A stretch of DNA of 64,000 bases from Pedobacter ginsengisoli (GCF_002736205.1 NZ_CP024091.1:2232001-2296000); one strand, 5' to 3'. Numbered from the stretch's first letter, positions 16,221 through 27,400 are shown. The notes: generated by a model from the sequence alone, not told the origin. Program-made: numbers and translations.

Positions 16221-18284
16221 CTAATAGTTGTAGTTTAATCCAAAACGATAATAGCGACCAGGCATCGGGAAATTCGTGATTACTTCGTAATCCTGGTTCA
16301 GCAAATTGTTAACCTCGGCAGTAAAACGAACTTCCTTTCTGTTTACTTTTACATTATAATGCAAGGCCATATCGTGTGTATACCAAGGTTGAACGTAGTT
16401 ATATATACTATTTGTACTTTGATTGTAACGCTCTCCTATATAAATGAAACTGTAATTCATAGAAAGGTTTTTGTAGGTTGCACTCGCAAGAAATGATCCA
16501 CTATGTATAGGCGTATACGGAATCAGATCCTTATAGCTTGGTGAAGCATGATCGGAATCAATTGCTTTTTGGTAGGTGTAAGTAAGCCCTGAAGTAAAAC
16601 TTATAGTATTAGTAATTTGCCATACAGATTGTATGTTTACATCTATACCTTTGATTTCGACCTGCCCAAGGTTTTGCATACTCCACCTTGCCTGATTGTT
16701 ACCAGGCACTGCAACTATCTTATTTTTCACATTGTTATAATATGCATCTGCTTGTATAGAGAACTGACTTAAAACTTTATTGTCATATCCTTTTATATAG
16801 GTAAAGCCCAAATCATATTGTTTTGTATACTCTGGTTTTAAAACTATAAACCCGTAATAAGTGTAATAAAGATCGTTGAAGGTTGGCATCCTGAAAATGC
16901 TTTTATAGAATGATCGCAACCTAAACTCTTTCTGATCAAAGGGTTGCCACGATACCATAACTGTAGGCGTTAGCTCATTTCTATCTACGTCGGCAGGGCC
17001 GCTTTGCGTTTTATCGTATTTTAGTGTACTTAATAAATTGGCCTGAATATCAAATTTTGCAAAATGAAACTGGGTAGCCAAAGCAGTTAATATGGTGTTT
17101 CTTACCGGATATGAAAAGCGATAAAGGTCTGCGTTTAAGTCGTTCCGCTGATAATCTGTAGACAATACGACATCCCAATAATTGGTGATTTTTAACTTAT
17201 TGGCTAATGATACATATATTTCTTGCAGATGAAAATTGTTTTCAAGCAATCCATTAACAGTTACCCTATCCGGATCTAGATAACGTAGGTTATCACTTGC
17301 GTATTTGGCTGTTGCCAGCAAACTGTATTTGCCTACATTCTTTTCATAAGAAGATTGTGCGAAAAAGTTCTTATTCCACATCCGTTGTGAAAATGAAAAT
17401 ACATTGTTCACAACTGCACCAGGCAACCCCTGATTGTCTTTATAACCATATAGTTTTACTTTCCATGTACTGCTGTCAGACAGCATTCCATTTAATCCCA
17501 ACTCTAATCGCATGGCTTCAATATCACCATCCTTCCTTACAGCAGTAGTATCATATACGCCATTAGTAGATCGGAACTTATATTTGCCATTGGCATTTTT
17601 ATACTCTGCACTTAAAGAGCTGTAAACATTATTACTTATTTTACTTTGCCATAAAAGCGATGGATCAATAAGGCCAAATGACCCTCCTTTTAATGATGCA
17701 CGAACTTTTTGGGTAGTTCCATCTGAAAAATCAGGTTGTTTCGATTTAAGATACAATGAGTTCGCTGACGCGAAGCCTTTGGCAGATTGGAAAATAGAGC
17801 TCTTTTGTCCGTTGTATAGTTCTATCTCTTCAATATTATCTAATGAAAATTTACCCAGGTCTACCTGTCCGTTTTGTGCATTTCCCAACTGTACACCATC
17901 ATAGAATACGGCAGTATGATTGGTACCCATGCTGCGTACATTAATTGTTTTTAAACCACCAATGCCACCATAGTCTTTAAGCTGTACTCCTGAAAAAAAA
18001 CGAACAGCATCTGCTACAGAAAGGCTGTTTAATTTTTCGAGCTCCGCTCCTGATAGTATTTGTAATGGAGTTGAAGAAGTTTGCCTTTTGCTGATCTTTA
18101 TTTTCTTGATCTGTACCTCTCTAAGCTGATTAATCTGATTTAAAGAATCTGATTCATTTGGTTTTGTTGAGCCTGTTTGGGCAAACGACTGAAGAGACAT
18201 AGTACACATGCCCAGCCATATAATAGCTAGAAAAGTAAAAAAAATAGAGTTTACGCCAAAAACAGCGTTTTTACTTCTTCTCAT
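16221..18284 (-). CDS. btuB: BtuB-type TonB-dependent vitamin B12 receptor
   Basis: 687 residues. The signal peptide ends near residue 36 (LQSFAQ). The plug domain covers about 55-160 (TPLQILSGAELEKLNSLS, VRSMGTNHTAVFYDGVQLG, IEEIELYNGQKSSIFQS). A 22-strand barrel follows, with the last strand GRYYRFGLNYNY ending in an aromatic residue. There is no N-terminal carboxypeptidase-like or STN domain, which fits small-cofactor receptors rather than SusC. The cobalamin riboswitch directly upstream and the BtuG-like gene directly downstream identify B12 or other corrinoids as the substrate. Import needs TonB-ExbBD, not in this window. Confidence 0.93.
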   Translation of the reverse strand: MRRSKNAVFGVNSIFFTFLAIIWLGMCTMSLQSFAQTGSTKPNESDSLNQINQLREVQIKKIKISKRQTSSTPLQILSGAELEKLNSLSVADAVRFFSGVQLKDYGGIGGLKTINVRSMGTNHTAVFYDGVQLGNAQNGQVDLGKFSLDNIEEIELYNGQKSSIFQSAKGFASANSLYLKSKQPDFSDGTTQKVRASLKGGSFGLIDPSLLWQSKISNNVYSSLSAEYKNANGKYKFRSTNGVYDTTAVRKDGDIEAMRLELGLNGMLSDSSTWKVKLYGYKDNQGLPGAVVNNVFSFSQRMWNKNFFAQSSYEKNVGKYSLLATAKYASDNLRYLDPDRVTVNGLLENNFHLQEIYVSLANKLKITNYWDVVLSTDYQRNDLNADLYRFSYPVRNTILTALATQFHFAKFDIQANLLSTLKYDKTQSGPADVDRNELTPTVMVSWQPFDQKEFRLRSFYKSIFRMPTFNDLYYTYYGFIVLKPEYTKQYDLGFTYIKGYDNKVLSQFSIQADAYYNNVKNKIVAVPGNNQARWSMQNLGQVEIKGIDVNIQSVWQITNTISFTSGLTYTYQKAIDSDHASPSYKDLIPYTPIHSGSFLASATYKNLSMNYSFIYIGERYNQSTNSIYNYVQPWYTHDMALHYNVKVNRKEVRFTAEVNNLLNQDYEVITNFPMPGRYYRFGLNYNY

Positions 18285-18390
18285 TTTGTTGTGAGTTTAT
18301 TACCCACAGCAAACAGTTAGATCAAGGAAATGAAATACAATAAATAAGCACTCACTCCAAGCTTCAATCCCCGAAAGCTATGAAATATTA

Positions 18391-18580
18391 CCACTTATGG
18401 CAGGTCTTCTGACTTACTTCCGGTAATTCTGCCTTCCCAATCCTTAATCCCCTTTTTTAAAGGATCAGAAAAAGTGGCCTTGATTTGAACACCGTTATGA
18501 AGCTTACAGCTGCGGGACAGTTACGGATTTACACCGTATTCCCTTTTAATCCCGAATAAAATGCATCGGGAACCAAAAGC
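18391..18580 (-). promoter_or_regulatory. Cobalamin (AdoCbl) riboswitch
   Basis: Read on the minus strand, the leader contains the core blocks of cobalamin riboswitches in order: GGGAA (ending at 18539), an ACGGTGTAAATCCGT hairpin, ACTGTCCCGCAGCTGTAAGC, GGCCACT, GGGAAGGCAGA, then AGTCAGAAGACCTGCC at about 18396-18411. About 105 bases separate it from the btuB start, with no obvious terminator T-run, so control at translation initiation is more likely than transcription termination. The expected effect is repression of the whole 10-18 kb operon when B12 is plentiful. Confidence 0.97.
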
Positions 18581-18584
18581 GATG

Positions 18585-18615
18585 CAAATGTACTTAAATA
18601 AATAGCTTTCAGCAA
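18585..18615 (-). promoter_or_regulatory. Promoter of the B12 operon
   Basis: On the minus strand TACATTTG (18585-18592) matches the Bacteroidota -7 consensus TAnnTTTG, and a TTG (18613-18615) lies 20 bases upstream at the -33 position. The predicted start near 18579 coincides with the 5' edge of the riboswitch. Confidence 0.65.
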
Positions 18616-18629
18616 GCTTAAATGCTTTT

Positions 18630-19313
18630 CTATATTAAATCAAATGCCCTTGCATACTGACAGATTTCGTAATACGAGTTTGTATCTAATTTTTGTTTGA
18701 TGTTTTTTCTGTGGGTTTCTACAGTACTTGGGGAAATAAAAAGCTGCTCTGCAGTTTCTGCAGAGGTTTTCCCTAATGCCATTAAGCTAAGTATTTCGCG
18801 CTCTCTGGAGCTTAATTTTGTAAAATTATGATAGTTATTACGCAGAAAGTTATTCTCATCGAGTAACCGCGAGGCCTTAACAGTCATATGATGCATCGAG
18901 TCAATTGGCAAAGCTATCGTTATTACCAGTAATGGTTTATTTTCGTCGTCTCTTAAGTAGACCTTTACGCTCGACATATGCCAGTGCCAGTCACTAGAAT
19001 CAGAAAAACGAACCTGCTGAAAAAAAGTACATAAATCTTCATCGTTATTTTGTGCTATCAATCCAAGTATCTTAGGCACATAATCCTGAGCATCATCGCC
19101 ATTAAAATACCTAACATAATATTCTTCTGCAGTTATACTGGTAATGTGTTCAAGAGAAACTCCCAGTTGCTGCAATCCTCGTTTAGACATCCAGGCGACC
19201 GACCAGTCTCTGAGGTCGTGCACAATAACAACCCCCGGCAGTTCATCTGATATTACTGAAATTTTAGCTATAGCATCATTAATTTTATTTTGGAGAAGAG
19301 CGTTTTGATTCAT
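18630..19313 (-). CDS. LuxR-type regulator with PAS-like sensor domain
   Basis: 227 residues. The N-terminal 140 residues look like a PAS domain (VVIVHDLRDWSVAWMSKRGLQ... then WHWHMSSVKVYLRD). The C terminus (about 165-225) is a LuxR/GerE helix-turn-helix: KLSSREREILSLMALGKTSA, then STVETHRKNIKQKL. No receiver domain is present, so it is not a classical response regulator; the PAS part may sense a ligand or redox state. It precedes the B12 operon on the same strand, but that operon has its own promoter and riboswitch. Target genes are unknown. Confidence 0.88.
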   Translation of the reverse strand: MNQNALLQNKINDAIAKISVISDELPGVVIVHDLRDWSVAWMSKRGLQQLGVSLEHITSITAEEYYVRYFNGDDAQDYVPKILGLIAQNNDEDLCTFFQQVRFSDSSDWHWHMSSVKVYLRDDENKPLLVITIALPIDSMHHMTVKASRLLDENNFLRNNYHNFTKLSSREREILSLMALGKTSAETAEQLFISPSTVETHRKNIKQKLDTNSYYEICQYARAFDLI

Positions 19314-19511
19314 ATTTCGAAAGCGATAATAGGGATTGTAATTATAAGTTAAATATAAGCCATATTAATATAATAAAGGTAATAAAATACCCAAAAACAG
19401 GTATTGTTTTTATTGTTTTTTTAAGATCATTTTGCATAAAATTTAACTCTGGATAAAAACCGTTCTCAATCCTCTTTTATCCTTATATTTATCATTACAA
19501 TTCTTATTAAG

Positions 19512-20759
19512 ATGATGAAGTTTGCCTCTATTTTTCTAGTAATGATTAGCCTGAATACAATGGCCCAGAAAACAGACACTATGCTATTAGCACAATTGAT
19601 GCATAAAAACCCTGAACTTTTTACCGGAGTATTAAACCATCCTCAAAAAAATCAAATCCAGATCCTTTATACTCAGATTAACAGAAACACAAAGAATAAG
19701 CCCATTTTCAAAACGTATAGCTATAACTTAGATGACCATAGATACTTTTACCCTGCAAGTACGGTTAAACTGGCAGCGGTAATTTTTGCACTTGAAAAGA
19801 TAAATGAGCTTAAAATAACTGGGTTAACAGCTAAAAGTGCGATGATTACTGATAGCTCTTATGTTAAGCAAACAAAGGTACTAACAGATAGTACAGCTAA
19901 AAATAGACTACCTTCTATTGAACATTATATTAAAAAGATATTGCTTACCAGCGACAACGATGCATTTAACCGTTTGTTTGAATTTATTGGTCGCGCTGAA
20001 ATCAATAGCAAACTAAAAAAATACGGTTTCTTCAATAGCCGTATATTAAACCGCCTGGCTATTGGTGATGCAGGTGAGACTGCAAAACATACTAATCCTA
20101 TTAAATTTTACAATCAGGATAAATTAATATACAGCCAGACCGAACAATATGATCCGAAAGAGTATCCTTTATCATTAACAAATACCCTTATGGGTGTTGG
20201 TTACCTGGACAGCACAGATAAACTGGTGAATAAGCCTTTTAATTTGGAGAATAAAAATGCCTTTAGCATTTCCGATCAACAGGCTATGATGCGAAAGTTG
20301 ATATATCCCGAAGCTTTCCCTGCAAAAGAAAGATTTAATTTAACAGCAGACAATTATAAGCTGATCTATACTTATATGAGTAAATTACCCACTGAAAGTG
20401 ATTATCCTGCCTATAAGGCTAACGAATTTTGGCCAACTTATTCAAAAATGCTCTATTACGGCCGCGACAAAAACGCTCAAATTGATCCTAACATCCGCAT
20501 ATTTAATAAATATGGCGACTCTTATGGTTTCATTATTGATAACTCATATTTCGTCGATTTTAAGAACAATATCGAATTCTTTCTTACAGCCGTAGTTCAA
20601 TCTAATGATGATGGTATTTTTAACGACAACAATTACGAATACGACTCCGTTTGCTATCCATTTATGAAAAACCTTGGCCAAACCATCTATAAATACGAAC
20701 TGGAACAGAAACATAAAACGCCACCCGATCTTAAAAAATTCAGGATGAAGTATAATTAG
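19512..20759 (+). CDS. Class A beta-lactamase-like serine hydrolase (exported)
   Basis: 415 residues with a signal peptide (1-18, ending NTMAQ). The serine hydrolase motif S-x-x-K appears as STVK in FYPASTVKLAAV (about residue 80-91), and SDN appears in TSDNDAFNRLFE (about 154-157). The third KTG motif is not canonical; NKYGDSYGF near residue 340 occupies its place. This fits the beta-lactamase2 family of serine hydrolases rather than a proven lactamase. The stop codon abuts, with no gap, the stop of the convergent PPK2 gene. Confidence 0.82.
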   Translation: MMKFASIFLVMISLNTMAQKTDTMLLAQLMHKNPELFTGVLNHPQKNQIQILYTQINRNTKNKPIFKTYSYNLDDHRYFYPASTVKLAAVIFALEKINELKITGLTAKSAMITDSSYVKQTKVLTDSTAKNRLPSIEHYIKKILLTSDNDAFNRLFEFIGRAEINSKLKKYGFFNSRILNRLAIGDAGETAKHTNPIKFYNQDKLIYSQTEQYDPKEYPLSLTNTLMGVGYLDSTDKLVNKPFNLENKNAFSISDQQAMMRKLIYPEAFPAKERFNLTADNYKLIYTYMSKLPTESDYPAYKANEFWPTYSKMLYYGRDKNAQIDPNIRIFNKYGDSYGFIIDNSYFVDFKNNIEFFLTAVVQSNDDGIFNDNNYEYDSVCYPFMKNLGQTIYKYELEQKHKTPPDLKKFRMKYN

Positions 20760-21641
20760 TTATGCTTCGTTAAGCAGCTGCGTTTTTATTTCGTCCAGTT
20801 TCTCCATTTCATCTTTTTCCAGAACCGGGAACTTAAGATTAAGCTTTTTAAATGTTTCTGATAATATATGGCTAATTGCTAATCTGGCGTACCACTTTTG
20901 ATCTGCCGGAATAATATACCACGGAGCATCTTGTGTTGAAGTAGCAGTTATTGCTTCCTCATAAGCAGTCATGTATTGCTTCCATAATTTGCGCTCTTCA
21001 ATATCACCTGAAGAAAATTTCCAATTTTTAGCGGGATCATTTATTCTATCCAGAAACCGTTGTTTTTGCTCTTCTTTAGAAACATACAGGAAAATTTTTA
21101 TGATTGCAGTTCCATTTTCATTTAAGTGTTTTTCAAAATTCCTGATGCTTTCATAACGCTTTTTCCAGAAGGAAGCATTCATATTTTTCACATCCTGATA
21201 TCCTGGAATATTCTCGTTAAGTACATATTCAGGATGCACCTTACAAACCAATACATTTTCATAATGTGACCGGTTATGAATCCCTACCCTTCCCTTTTCC
21301 GGCAAAGCCTTATAATGGCGCCATAAAAAATCGTGATCATATTCCTCTGAGTTTGGAGCCTTAAAACTATAAACCTGGCATCCCTGAGGATTTAAGCCAG
21401 ACATCACATGCTGTATGGCACTATCTTTTCCGGCAGCATCCATCGCCTGAAAAATAATTAACACAGAGCGGGTATTTTCTGCATACAATGTCTCCTGGGC
21501 AGCACTCAGTTTCAATTTAATTTCCTCCAGTCTCTCCTTCCCCTCTTCTTTCTGAAGGTTCCCCTTATAACGGGTATCAAAGTTTTTAAGAGAAATTTTT
21601 ACTCCCGGTGTAGCAAAATACTGTTCTATTTCGTCTTTCAT
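20760..21641 (-). CDS. Polyphosphate kinase 2 family protein (PPK2)
   Basis: 293 residues, one PPK2 domain. The Walker A loop is AMDAAGKDS (66-74), with the catalytic Asp and Lys of PPK2, and NRSHYENVLV (123-132) is the Walker B/lid region. R and K residues in KQRFLDRINDPAKNWKFSSGD match the lid module. The length and the MSGLNPQGCQVYSFKAP block fit the class III-like group, which phosphorylates AMP and ADP using polyphosphate. The cytoplasmic role would be nucleotide regeneration or polyphosphate turnover. It is the only polyphosphate gene in the window. Confidence 0.9.
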   Translation of the reverse strand: MKDEIEQYFATPGVKISLKNFDTRYKGNLQKEEGKERLEEIKLKLSAAQETLYAENTRSVLIIFQAMDAAGKDSAIQHVMSGLNPQGCQVYSFKAPNSEEYDHDFLWRHYKALPEKGRVGIHNRSHYENVLVCKVHPEYVLNENIPGYQDVKNMNASFWKKRYESIRNFEKHLNENGTAIIKIFLYVSKEEQKQRFLDRINDPAKNWKFSSGDIEERKLWKQYMTAYEEAITATSTQDAPWYIIPADQKWYARLAISHILSETFKKLNLKFPVLEKDEMEKLDEIKTQLLNEA

Positions 21642-21993
21642 AATGCCGCATGTTTTTGTTAAATATAAAATAATTTGACCTTTAATTATACCTGGTAATC
21701 TGAATTGTCATGATTAATTTGGATTTCCAATTTATTATCTTTGTTTATGTTTTTTGACGTATAAAGCCTAAATTCATAGTAACGATACATTTCCAGTACT
21801 GTTTTTATGTTCTTATTTTCCTGATTAACAATTGTTTTATAAATCTTTTAACACACTTAATTATACTTTAAATAGAATAAAGCAACTTCAAGTATCAAAT
21901 CAACCAGTTTATTAATTAATTGTGTTTATTTGCACTGCAAGTTTTAACACTATTTAACATTAACAGTTTTACGTTTTTTTTCATCTTTATCAC
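21642..21993. other. 352-base divergent intergenic region, no gene seen
   Basis: Very AT-rich spacer between the divergent PPK2 and PBP1A genes; it must hold both promoters. The only consensus-like element I see is TATCTTTG at 21736-21743 on the plus strand, with a TTTG 14 bases upstream, which is closer than usual. It is followed by a five-codon ORF and lies about 250 bases before the PBP1A start. No RNA structure or repeat is apparent. Confidence 0.5.
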
Positions 21994-24456
21994 ATGTTTA
22001 AAGAAATTCGCAATAAGTATATTCGTTATTCGAGCATAGTTCTTTTTTGTATCATTATCTTCTTTTGTGCACTGCAGCTTAACTTTTTATGGTTATTTGG
22101 TTATTCTCCTTCTAATAAAGATATAAAAGCCCCTACTCTTCGCGTAGGTTCTGAACTATACACGGCCGACGGCAAGTTAATTGGCCGCTATTATAAAGAA
22201 AACCGGACCCCGGTAAACTTTAACGAAATAGCACCTAGTGTAATAAACGCTCTTGTAGCTACTGAAGACGTACGCTTTTACAGCCATATGGGTATCGATT
22301 TCCGTTCCTTATTGTCAAGCGGAATTTCCACCGCAACAGGTGATAAAAGAGGTGCCAGCACAATTACTCAGCAATTAGCAAAAAATCTTTATCGCACACG
22401 ATACAATAAATCACAAGGACTTTTAAGTCATATCCCGCTATTGCGAACAATTATACCAAAACTTAAAGAATGGCTTACTGCTGTAAAACTGGAGTCTAAT
22501 TACTCCAAAAACGACATTATTACAATGTACCTGAACACGGTTTCTTTTGGTAATAATGCTTATGGAATTAAAACAGCTGCACGTGTATACTTTGATAAGC
22601 AAGCAAATGAACTTGATATACCCGAATCAGCTTTGCTAATTGGTATGTTAAAAGGCACTAGTTTATATAACCCTATAAAAAACCCTGAAAGAGCATTAGA
22701 GAGACGTAATGTTGCGCTTGCTCAGATGAATAAATACAACTATATCAATACTGCGCAATTAGACAGTTTTAAAAACAAACCAATAAAGCTTAAAGAGGGC
22801 CGTGTTGATGAAGGTAGCGATGGTGATTCTTACCTGAGAACTGCAGTTGATAAATACCTTGAAAAATGGTGTGAAGAAAATGGATATGACCTTTACGAAG
22901 ACGGTTTAAAAATTTATACCACAATAGACTCCAAACTTCAAAAATATGCCGAAGAAGCGGTTTCAGAGCAAATGAAAACCATTCAGAAAAGATTTTATAA
23001 TGTTTGGGGAAATGAAGATCCATGGGAAGATTCAGAAAAGAAAAAGGTTGATTATCCAGAACGCGCAAAGAAAAACCTACCTATATATGCGCTTCTTCAA
23101 AAGAAATTCAGCAATTCACCCGATTCTATAGAAGCCTATTTCAATAAGAAAAAGAAGATGAAGATCTTTACATGGAAGGGCGACAGGGATACTCTCTTTT
23201 CAACCATGGACTCTATTAGGTATTATGGTAAGATAATGAATACCGGAATGATGACCATGGATCCATTTAATGGAAAGATTAAAGTTTGGGTGGGTGGTAT
23301 TGACCACAAGTTTTTTAAGTACGACCACGTAAACCAAGCCAAGAGACAGGCTGGCTCAACCTTTAAGCCATTCGCTTATTTAGCTGCTTTAGAATCAGGA
23401 ATGAGTCCTTGCGATAAATTCACCGACAAACCTGTTCGCATCTCCTACCAGGAAAATGGGAAAACAGAATATTGGGAACCTAGAAATGCAGACTGGAGCA
23501 ATAGCTATCGCGAAATGTCTCTGCGTTGGGCAATGGCTAAATCAGTAAATACAATTACCGCTCAGGTTACTGAAAAAGTAGGTGCAGAAAATGTGGTAAA
23601 ATGGGCTCATGAATGCGGTATTGATAGCCATCTTGCTTCTGTACCTTCTGTGAGTCTTGGCCCGAATGACGTAACTGTATATGAAATGGTTAAAGCATAC
23701 AGCACCTTTTTAAACGGAGGAATCAGAACTGAGCCTATCCTTGTAGAAAAGGTTACTGATCAGGACGACAATATCATTGAGGAATTTAAACCAAAAACAA
23801 AAAGAACACTTACCGAAGAAATAGCATGGCTAATGCTGTACATGCTTAGAGGTGGTATGGAAGAACCGGGAGGAACTTCGCAAGCACTTTGGGAATGGGA
23901 TCTTTGGAAAAACAACAATCAGATTGGCGGTAAAACCGGAACTTCATCTGACTATGTTGATGCATGGTACATGGGGGTTACAAAAGACCTTGTTACCGGG
24001 GTTTGGGTTGGTTGTGATGAACGTACCGCACACTTCAAGAATGGAGAAACTGGTGAGGGATCTAGAACCGCCCTGCCTATCTTTGCAAAATTCATGGAAA
24101 AGGTATACAAAGACCCAAGTACTGGATATACAATGGGCCCCTTCCCTAAATCAAAAGTCAAAATTACAAGAGATATAGACTGCCCTACGCCAAGATATTC
24201 GGTTGACACGACCAGCACAGATAGTATGGCTGTGGATTCAACTAACTTCGATGTACCTCCTGTTGAAGAAACACAGCCTGTTCAACCAGAAATTGTGGTT
24301 CCTAAACCTGAGGAAAATAAAACGCCGGAGCCGGCTAAACCTCAGCCAGCTGCTGAAGCCCCTCTAACAAAAAAAGAAGAACGTCAGTTAAAGAGAAAAC
24401 AACGTCAGGAAGAAAAGGAAAGGGAAAAAGAAAGAAAGAAAAACGAACAACAGTAG
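21994..24456 (+). CDS. Class A penicillin-binding protein (PBP1A-type glycosyltransferase/transpeptidase)
   Basis: 820 residues. One N-terminal membrane anchor lies at about 12-35. The GT51 glycosyltransferase domain has catalytic E91 in EDVRFYSHMGID and GASTITQQLAKN at about 120-131. The transpeptidase domain has SxxK at S455-K458 (GSTFKP), SVN at 517-519 and KTGT at 647-650, all intact. The C-terminal 70 residues are a low-complexity Pro/Glu then Lys/Arg/Glu tail. It polymerises and cross-links peptidoglycan in the periplasm. The next gene follows after 39 bases and may be co-transcribed. Confidence 0.96.
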   Translation: MFKEIRNKYIRYSSIVLFCIIIFFCALQLNFLWLFGYSPSNKDIKAPTLRVGSELYTADGKLIGRYYKENRTPVNFNEIAPSVINALVATEDVRFYSHMGIDFRSLLSSGISTATGDKRGASTITQQLAKNLYRTRYNKSQGLLSHIPLLRTIIPKLKEWLTAVKLESNYSKNDIITMYLNTVSFGNNAYGIKTAARVYFDKQANELDIPESALLIGMLKGTSLYNPIKNPERALERRNVALAQMNKYNYINTAQLDSFKNKPIKLKEGRVDEGSDGDSYLRTAVDKYLEKWCEENGYDLYEDGLKIYTTIDSKLQKYAEEAVSEQMKTIQKRFYNVWGNEDPWEDSEKKKVDYPERAKKNLPIYALLQKKFSNSPDSIEAYFNKKKKMKIFTWKGDRDTLFSTMDSIRYYGKIMNTGMMTMDPFNGKIKVWVGGIDHKFFKYDHVNQAKRQAGSTFKPFAYLAALESGMSPCDKFTDKPVRISYQENGKTEYWEPRNADWSNSYREMSLRWAMAKSVNTITAQVTEKVGAENVVKWAHECGIDSHLASVPSVSLGPNDVTVYEMVKAYSTFLNGGIRTEPILVEKVTDQDDNIIEEFKPKTKRTLTEEIAWLMLYMLRGGMEEPGGTSQALWEWDLWKNNNQIGGKTGTSSDYVDAWYMGVTKDLVTGVWVGCDERTAHFKNGETGEGSRTALPIFAKFMEKVYKDPSTGYTMGPFPKSKVKITRDIDCPTPRYSVDTTSTDSMAVDSTNFDVPPVEETQPVQPEIVVPKPEENKTPEPAKPQPAAEAPLTKKEERQLKRKQRQEEKEREKERKKNEQQ

Positions 24457-24495
24457 CCCCATATATTTAATAAATTATAACAAAATAGCCATACA

Positions 24496-27400
24496 ATGAT
24501 CATGAACTCTACATTTTTGAGAAGATTAATTCCACTGCTAGTCTTAATAATGATATCTGCTGTTTCAGTTCAGGCCCAATACTTTGGTCAGAATAAGGTC
24601 CGGTATAAAAATGAGAAGTTTAAGGTGCTTCAAACTCCTCATTTCGAGCTCTATTATTATCTTAAAAATGAAAAGATGATTCAGAAATTTGCTCAGGATG
24701 CAGAGACCTGGTATAAAATGCATCAGGAGATTTTTAGAGATACATTCCTTAATAAAAACCCTATTATTCTTTATAACAACCATCCAGACTTCCAACAAAC
24801 TACAGCCTTACAAGGTGAAATTGGTGTAGGTACGGGGGGTGTTACCGAGGCACTTAAAAATAGGGTAATTATGCCGGTAATGGAGCTGAATAACCAAACC
24901 AGACACGTTCTCGGTCACGAGCTGGTCCATGCCTTTCAGTATCATATCCTGCTCGAAAAAGATTCTGTTGGCTTGGAAAACATTAGCCAGATTCCCCTGT
25001 GGATGATTGAGGGTATGGCCGAATATCTTTCTGTAGGCAAAACTGATGCTTTTACTTCAATGTGGATGAGAGATGCATTATTGAACAGAGATATACCTTC
25101 TTTAAAGGATCTTACCAATTCTAATAAATACTTCCCTTATCGCTACGGACAAGCGTTCTGGACTTTCGTAGGCTCAGTTTATGGTGATACTACTATTGTA
25201 CCTTTATTTAAAGCTACCGCAAGATTTGGATACGAGAATGGCTTAAAATATACTTTTGGATACGATGACAATACGTTATCTGGACTATGGAAAAATGCGA
25301 TTGAGACTCATTACCGCCCAATGCTTAAATCTGATAGTTCCCAAATTAAGATAAGCGGAACAAAAATTATTGACAACAAGAATGCAGGAAATATGAATGT
25401 AGCCCCTGCAATCAGTCCTGATGGAAAATACCTGTGCTTCCTTTCAGAAAAGGATTTATTTGGCATTGATCTCTTTTTAGCCGATGCCAAGACAGGAAAA
25501 ATAATGAGAAAGCTAAGTAGCCAGGTAGCTAATTCACACATTGACGACTTTAACTTCCTGGAATCTGCTGGTGCATGGTCCCCAGACAGTAAACAGTTTG
25601 CTTTTAGCATCTTCAGCAAAGGCCGAAACCAGTTGATGGTCATTAATGTGGACAACGGAAGCGTTGCTTTAAGGGCAAACATGTCAAACGTTGAACAATT
25701 TGGAAACCTTACCTGGTCACCAAGTGGCGACGAAATTGCTTTCTCCGGAATGGTTGAAGGACAGAGTGATATTTTCACATACAATATCAAAACAAAAGCT
25801 GTTACCGCAATTACCAATGATTCTTATTCGGATTATGCTCCTAGCTATTCTCCCGATGGAAAGAAACTTGTTTTTTCATCAGACAGGGCTTCTATGATAA
25901 AAAACAGCAGCAATGCGGTTCATCCTATTAACCTTACCATATATGATATTGAAAGTAAATCATTAACTGACATTCCTGTTTTCCCGGGAGCTAACAATTT
26001 AAACGCACAGTTTTCTGGCGATAGCAAAAGGTTATTCTTCTTATCAAACAGAGATGGTTTCAGAAATCTATATGAATACAACCTTGCTGAAAACACCGCA
26101 AAACAACTTACTGACTACTTTACAGGTATTAGTGGGGTTACAGAGTTTTCGCCAGCCATTTCAGTTTCAAGAAACGACGATATTGTTTACAGCTACTACC
26201 GTTATCAAAGGTATACTTTATACAATTCCCCGGTTAGCAATTTCAAATCAAAACCGGTTGACGTTAATGAGGTTAACTTCGATGCGGCGATCCTGCCTCC
26301 AATGGAAAACACAGGTGTCGACATCGTAAACTCTAATCTTGGGAACTTCGAAAAATTCGAAAAAACAGTGGCTGATTCTATGAGGCTGATCCCTTACAAA
26401 CCAAAGTTCAAGCTTGACTATCTTGCTAACAGTGGCGTGGGTGTTTCAACCAGCAGGTTTGGCACAGGTGTTCAAGGCGGTATTGTGGGTATGTTCAGTG
26501 ATATTTTAGGCAAAAACCAAATCGTAGCTAACTTATCTGTAAATGGCGAAATCTATGATTTTGGTGGTCTGGTAGGATATATTAACCAGCAAAGCCGAAT
26601 TAACTGGGGTTTCGCATTATCTCACATCCCATACATTACAGGATTTAGAGACATTGCAGCCGAACAAATTGATCAGAATGATGGTAGCAAACTAAATGTT
26701 ATAAATGATAGAACCAATCTGATAAGGACATTTGAAGATCAGATGCAATTATTTGGAGCCTATCCGTTTAATAAAGTCCATAGATTCGAACTAGGTGGTG
26801 CATTTTCACGTTACAGCTACCGCATTGATAGAATAAGTAACTACTATGATGAAACAGGATCCTATTATCTTGGTTCTGAAAAGAAAAAAATACCAACGGC
26901 CCAGGCTTCTCAGGAATTAGGAATACCATTTAATGCTTTTACCATTTTCCAGGCTAATGCATCTTTTGTTGGTGACAATTCCATTATGGGGGTTACCTCT
27001 CCTCTTGATGGTTTTAGATATAGAGTTGGGGCTGAACAATATTTTGGCGACTATAGTTTCTCTGCCATAACAGTCGATTTAAGGAAGTATGTGCGTGTTA
27101 AACCATTCACATTTGCGGCCAGAACTTACAACTACATTAGAATCGGAAGAGATGGAGAAAATCTATATCCGTTATATGCAGGATATCCATATTTAATAAG
27201 AGGTTACGAAGCAAATTCAATGTATAAGAGCAATAACTTAGGAGGCAACTTCGATATTAATCAGCTTTCTGGAAGTAAGATTGCAGTAATGAACTTCGAA
27301 ATTCGCTTGCCATTTACCGGCCCTAAAAAGCTGGCGCAGATACCTTCTAAATTCTTATTTACCGATCTAAACGTATTCTTTGATGCCGGCCTGGCTTGGG

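Noticed and set aside
21736-21766. TATCTTTG box followed by a five-codon ORF upstream of the PBP1A gene
   Set aside because: The -33 spacing is too short and the ORF too small; kept only as a remark on the intergenic region.
25311-25817. 168-residue minus-strand ORF
   Set aside because: Shadow inside the propeller part of the 1039-residue fusion protein; no start context or recognisable domain.
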